From the NCBI GenBank assembly GCA_964584785.1, contig CAZPBY010000019.1, positions 37,149 through 101,148 on the forward strand: a DNA stretch of 64,000 bases. Reading direction: 5' to 3'. Positions 61,911-64,000 of this stretch are shown in pieces (the first letter of the stretch is position 1; each line of letters begins with the position of its first letter). Source of the stretch: JAHFTY01 sp964584785 (GTDB lineage: Bacteria; Acidobacteriota; Terriglobia; 20CM-2-55-15). The translations under genes were made by a program, and so were the position numbers. The notes below the pieces were generated by a model. The model did no database searches, had not been told where the DNA came from, and saw only the letters and a list, made by a program, of their open reading frames with translations.

Positions 61911-63032
61911 TTATCGATCTATTTCACCCAGCACTATGTCCAGCGTTCCGATGACGGCGACCACATCCGCGACCATCGCTCCAAGAACCATCTGGCGGAG
62001 CGCCTGAAGATTCACGAAAGACGGCGGTCTCACGCGAGCTCGATAAGCCTGCGTCGCGCCGTCGCTGACCAGGTAGTATCCCAACTCACCTTTCGGCGCC
62101 TCGATCGAGTGATAGACGTCGCCCACCGGCGGCTTGATGATCTTCGTCAGCTTGGCCATCAAAGGTCCGTCCGGAATTTTGTCGATCGCCTGACTGATAA
62201 TCCTGCAGCTCTGACGCAGTTCCTCCATCCGCACCATGTACCGGTCGTAGGTGTCGCCATGCTCACCAACCGGGATATCGAATTCGAAATCGGCGTACGC
62301 CGCATAGGGCTTCGCTTTCCTCAAATCCCACTGAACTCCTGAACCGCGCAGCGACGGGCCCGTCAGGCCGATATCGATGGCCGCCTTCGCCGAAATCACG
62401 CCGACACCGCGAGTCCGGCCGATCCAGATGCGGTTTTCCGTGAGCAGCGTTTCGTACTCGTCCACTTTTTTCGGGAAGCCGGCGATGAACGTCTTCACCT
62501 GCTCCTGAAATCCGTCATAAAGCTCGTACTGCGTGCCGCCGATGCGGAACATATGCGTCGTGAGCCGCGCGCCACAGTAGTTTTCAAAAATCTTCAGAAT
62601 CTCTTCGCGTTCGCGGAAGGCATAAAGAAAGACCGTCATCGCACCGATATCGAGTGCGTGAGTGCCGAGCCAAAGCAAGTGACTCGATATGCGATTGAGC
62701 TCCGTCATGATCGTACGGATGTATTGCGCGCGGGGCGGAGCGGCGATGCCGAGAAGCTTTTCGACCGTTTCGCAGTAACCAAGACAATTGGAAACAGCAG
62801 CGATGTAATCCATGCGGTCGAGCGTCGGAACGAACTGGCCCCATGTCTGGTGTTCGCCCAGCTTCTCCACGCCACGATGCAGGTACCCGATGACGCATTG
62901 CGCGTCGATCACGCGTTCGCCGTCAAGTTTCAGCTTTACCTGCAGCACACCGTGCGTCGACGGGTGCTGAGGTCCCATGCTGACGGTTATTTCACTCGCA
63001 TCAAATAACGTGTGCTCGTTCGTCGTCGACAT
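61911..63032 (-). CDS. nuoD: NADH-quinone oxidoreductase subunit D
   Basis: This 373-residue subunit shares ancestry with the large [NiFe]-hydrogenase subunit and holds part of the quinone site. It shows MGPQHPSTHGVLQVKLKLDG, YLHRGVEKLGEH, YIAAVSNCLGYCETVEKL, ELNRISSHLLWLGTHALDIGA, GLTGPSLRGSGVQWDLRK, IEAPKGELGYYLVSDG and RPPSFVNLQALRQM. The metal-ligand cysteines of hydrogenases are absent, as normal for NuoD. It follows nuoC by 2 bases. Confidence 0.96.
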   Translation of the reverse strand: MSTTNEHTLFDASEITVSMGPQHPSTHGVLQVKLKLDGERVIDAQCVIGYLHRGVEKLGEHQTWGQFVPTLDRMDYIAAVSNCLGYCETVEKLLGIAAPPRAQYIRTIMTELNRISSHLLWLGTHALDIGAMTVFLYAFREREEILKIFENYCGARLTTHMFRIGGTQYELYDGFQEQVKTFIAGFPKKVDEYETLLTENRIWIGRTRGVGVISAKAAIDIGLTGPSLRGSGVQWDLRKAKPYAAYADFEFDIPVGEHGDTYDRYMVRMEELRQSCRIISQAIDKIPDGPLMAKLTKIIKPPVGDVYHSIEAPKGELGYYLVSDGATQAYRARVRPPSFVNLQALRQMVLGAMVADVVAVIGTLDIVLGEIDR

Positions 63033-63034
63033 AA

Positions 63035-63814
63035 TTAATCCTGCGGCGTTACGTAGTCTCCTTCTTCCGCCCGTGCCTCACCGACGTAGTATTTCTGACC
63101 GGAATCAATTCCGAGATGTTTCCGCACCCACTCCACGTCCTGCAACCTGAGGTTGTAGTCCTTGCGCAAGGGAAAGCCGGTCCAGTCTTCGGGAAGCAGG
63201 ATGCGCGTGAGGTTCGGATGATTCGCGTACCGGATGCCGAACATATCGTACGCCTCGCGCTCCAGCCAGTCAGCCGTGCCCCATACGGGAACCACACTTT
63301 CCACCGATTCAAATTCTTTGATCCGGCATTTCACGCGCAGGTACTCATTTTTGTCGAACGAATACAGGATGTAGACGAGTTCGAATTCCTCTTCCTTTGG
63401 CCAGTGGACGGCCGTTTCATCGGCGAGGTAGCTGAAGCGCATGATGTCGTTGTCACGGAGGAACGTCATGATCTCGGCCAACCGGTCTTTTTTGATCTGA
63501 ATCTGGTTCTGGCCGATGAAGCTGTAGGACTTCACGATCTGGTCGCCGAACTTCGTTTTCAACGCCTCGACCAGCGGCGACGTCCAGGGCTCCGGAACCG
63601 GACCTTTCGGCTTCGGCGGTGCCGCCGGCGCTGCGCCAGCGGGCTTGGGCGGAGGTGCTGGAGGCGGTGGTTTCGGCGCTGCGGCCTTCGGTTCTCCCGG
63701 TGCCGGCGGTGTTGCAGGCGGCGATGGCGGTTTCGGCGGAGCGGGCGGTTGAGACGCCTGCTCCGCGGGTTTTTCAGGCTGCTTTTCCTGCGGATTCTCT
63801 TTTTCTTCTGCCAC
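63035..63814 (-). CDS. nuoC: NADH-quinone oxidoreductase subunit C with Pro/Ala-rich N-terminus
   Basis: This 259-residue protein has a normal NuoC 30-kDa-subunit domain from about residue 80 to the end (FSYLADETAVHWPKEEEFELVYILYS, WLEREAYDMFGIRYANHPNLTRILLPEDWTGFPLRKDY). Before it stand about 75 residues very rich in Pro, Ala and Lys, a likely disordered linker absent in most NuoC. The GTG at 63814 lacks an obvious ribosome-binding site, so translation could start further in. It is the first gene of the operon in the window. Confidence 0.92.
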   Translation of the reverse strand: MAEEKENPQEKQPEKPAEQASQPPAPPKPPSPPATPPAPGEPKAAAPKPPPPAPPPKPAGAAPAAPPKPKGPVPEPWTSPLVEALKTKFGDQIVKSYSFIGQNQIQIKKDRLAEIMTFLRDNDIMRFSYLADETAVHWPKEEEFELVYILYSFDKNEYLRVKCRIKEFESVESVVPVWGTADWLEREAYDMFGIRYANHPNLTRILLPEDWTGFPLRKDYNLRLQDVEWVRKHLGIDSGQKYYVGEARAEEGDYVTPQD

Positions 63815-64000
63815 TATTTAATACTCGGGGAGGAACAGCGTTCGAAGCCCACAAAGACATGGGATTCAACCACACCGTTGCACCGATGCGCAACCGCTTA
63901 TCTTAGCAAATCCGATTGAAGGAATGGCGAGCCGGTATCGGGACGACAGGGTAACGTCAAAGTCCGAGGCGATGTGGTGACTGCACGGGTGATATATTTC
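63815..64000. other. Sequence upstream of nuoC without a coding signal
   Basis: In all three leftward frames the 186 bases are interrupted or show no NuoA or NuoB features, so nuoC is not directly preceded by nuoB. It may contain the operon promoter, but no convincing -35/-10 pair is visible. Confidence 0.4.

Overview
The window looks like a chromosomal segment of an acidobacterium (phylum Acidobacteriota). This rests on two very large Oar-type TonB-dependent receptors with an N-terminal carboxypeptidase-regulatory-like domain, a VWFA protein of the kind catalogued as an acidobacterial VWFA family, a PadR regulator coupled to a small membrane protein and an ABC exporter, moderately high GC, and many paired secreted hydrolases. 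Species cannot be named from the sequence alone. No rRNA, tRNA, CRISPR array or prophage was seen.

Layout. 0-2.6 kb: two tandem aldehyde dehydrogenase genes, the first interrupted by an in-frame TGA, face a BoxR/BzdR-type regulator (XRE HTH plus shikimate-kinase-like domain) across a compact divergent promoter with two direct repeats. 2.8-10.2 kb: two drug/lipid-exporter type operons, one led by PadR and one by a TetR/CecR-like repressor with a clear palindromic operator. 10.2-11.4 kb: a small Cys-rich protein and a 0.63 kb ORF-less group II intron-like element. 11.4-24 kb: an MHS-type transporter, TonB-dependent receptor, beta-barrel protein, GH36-like glycosidase, adenosine deaminase, secreted amidase, truA and msrA. 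24-30 kb: a five-gene operon hcrC-hcrA-hcrB-pdxJ-NtrC-type regulator. The HcrB subunit carries the four-cysteine loop that distinguishes 4-hydroxybenzoyl-CoA reductase, so with the BoxR-like regulator it hints at CoA-dependent aromatic metabolism. 30-36 kb: a histidine kinase and a second TonB-dependent receptor.

36-46 kb is the most unusual stretch. It holds a double-domain subtilisin whose first catalytic domain contains nine perfect copies of an eight-residue peptide, an HD-GYP protein, an anti-sigma-like zinc-finger protein, a secreted CocE-type hydrolase, a TPR-CHAT caspase-like protein, an ECF sigma factor and a membrane GGDEF protein. The last three form one overlapping operon. Together they make a candidate protease / sigma factor / c-di-GMP signalling island.

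46-54 kb: a cytochrome c/beta-propeller protein, a DUF1326-DUF2182 pair, a VWFA protein, small membrane proteins, a second secreted amidase and an orphan radical SAM/SPASM protein. 54-64 kb: a complex I operon nuoC-D-H-I-J-K-L-M-N that lacks nuoE, nuoF and nuoG and has no nuoA/nuoB immediately upstream.

Three kinds of long inverted-repeat element lie between genes: family R1 (three copies), family R2 (two copies) and a single 57-bp-arm fold-back whose arms include the end of truA. They are the main non-coding structure not explained by the genes.
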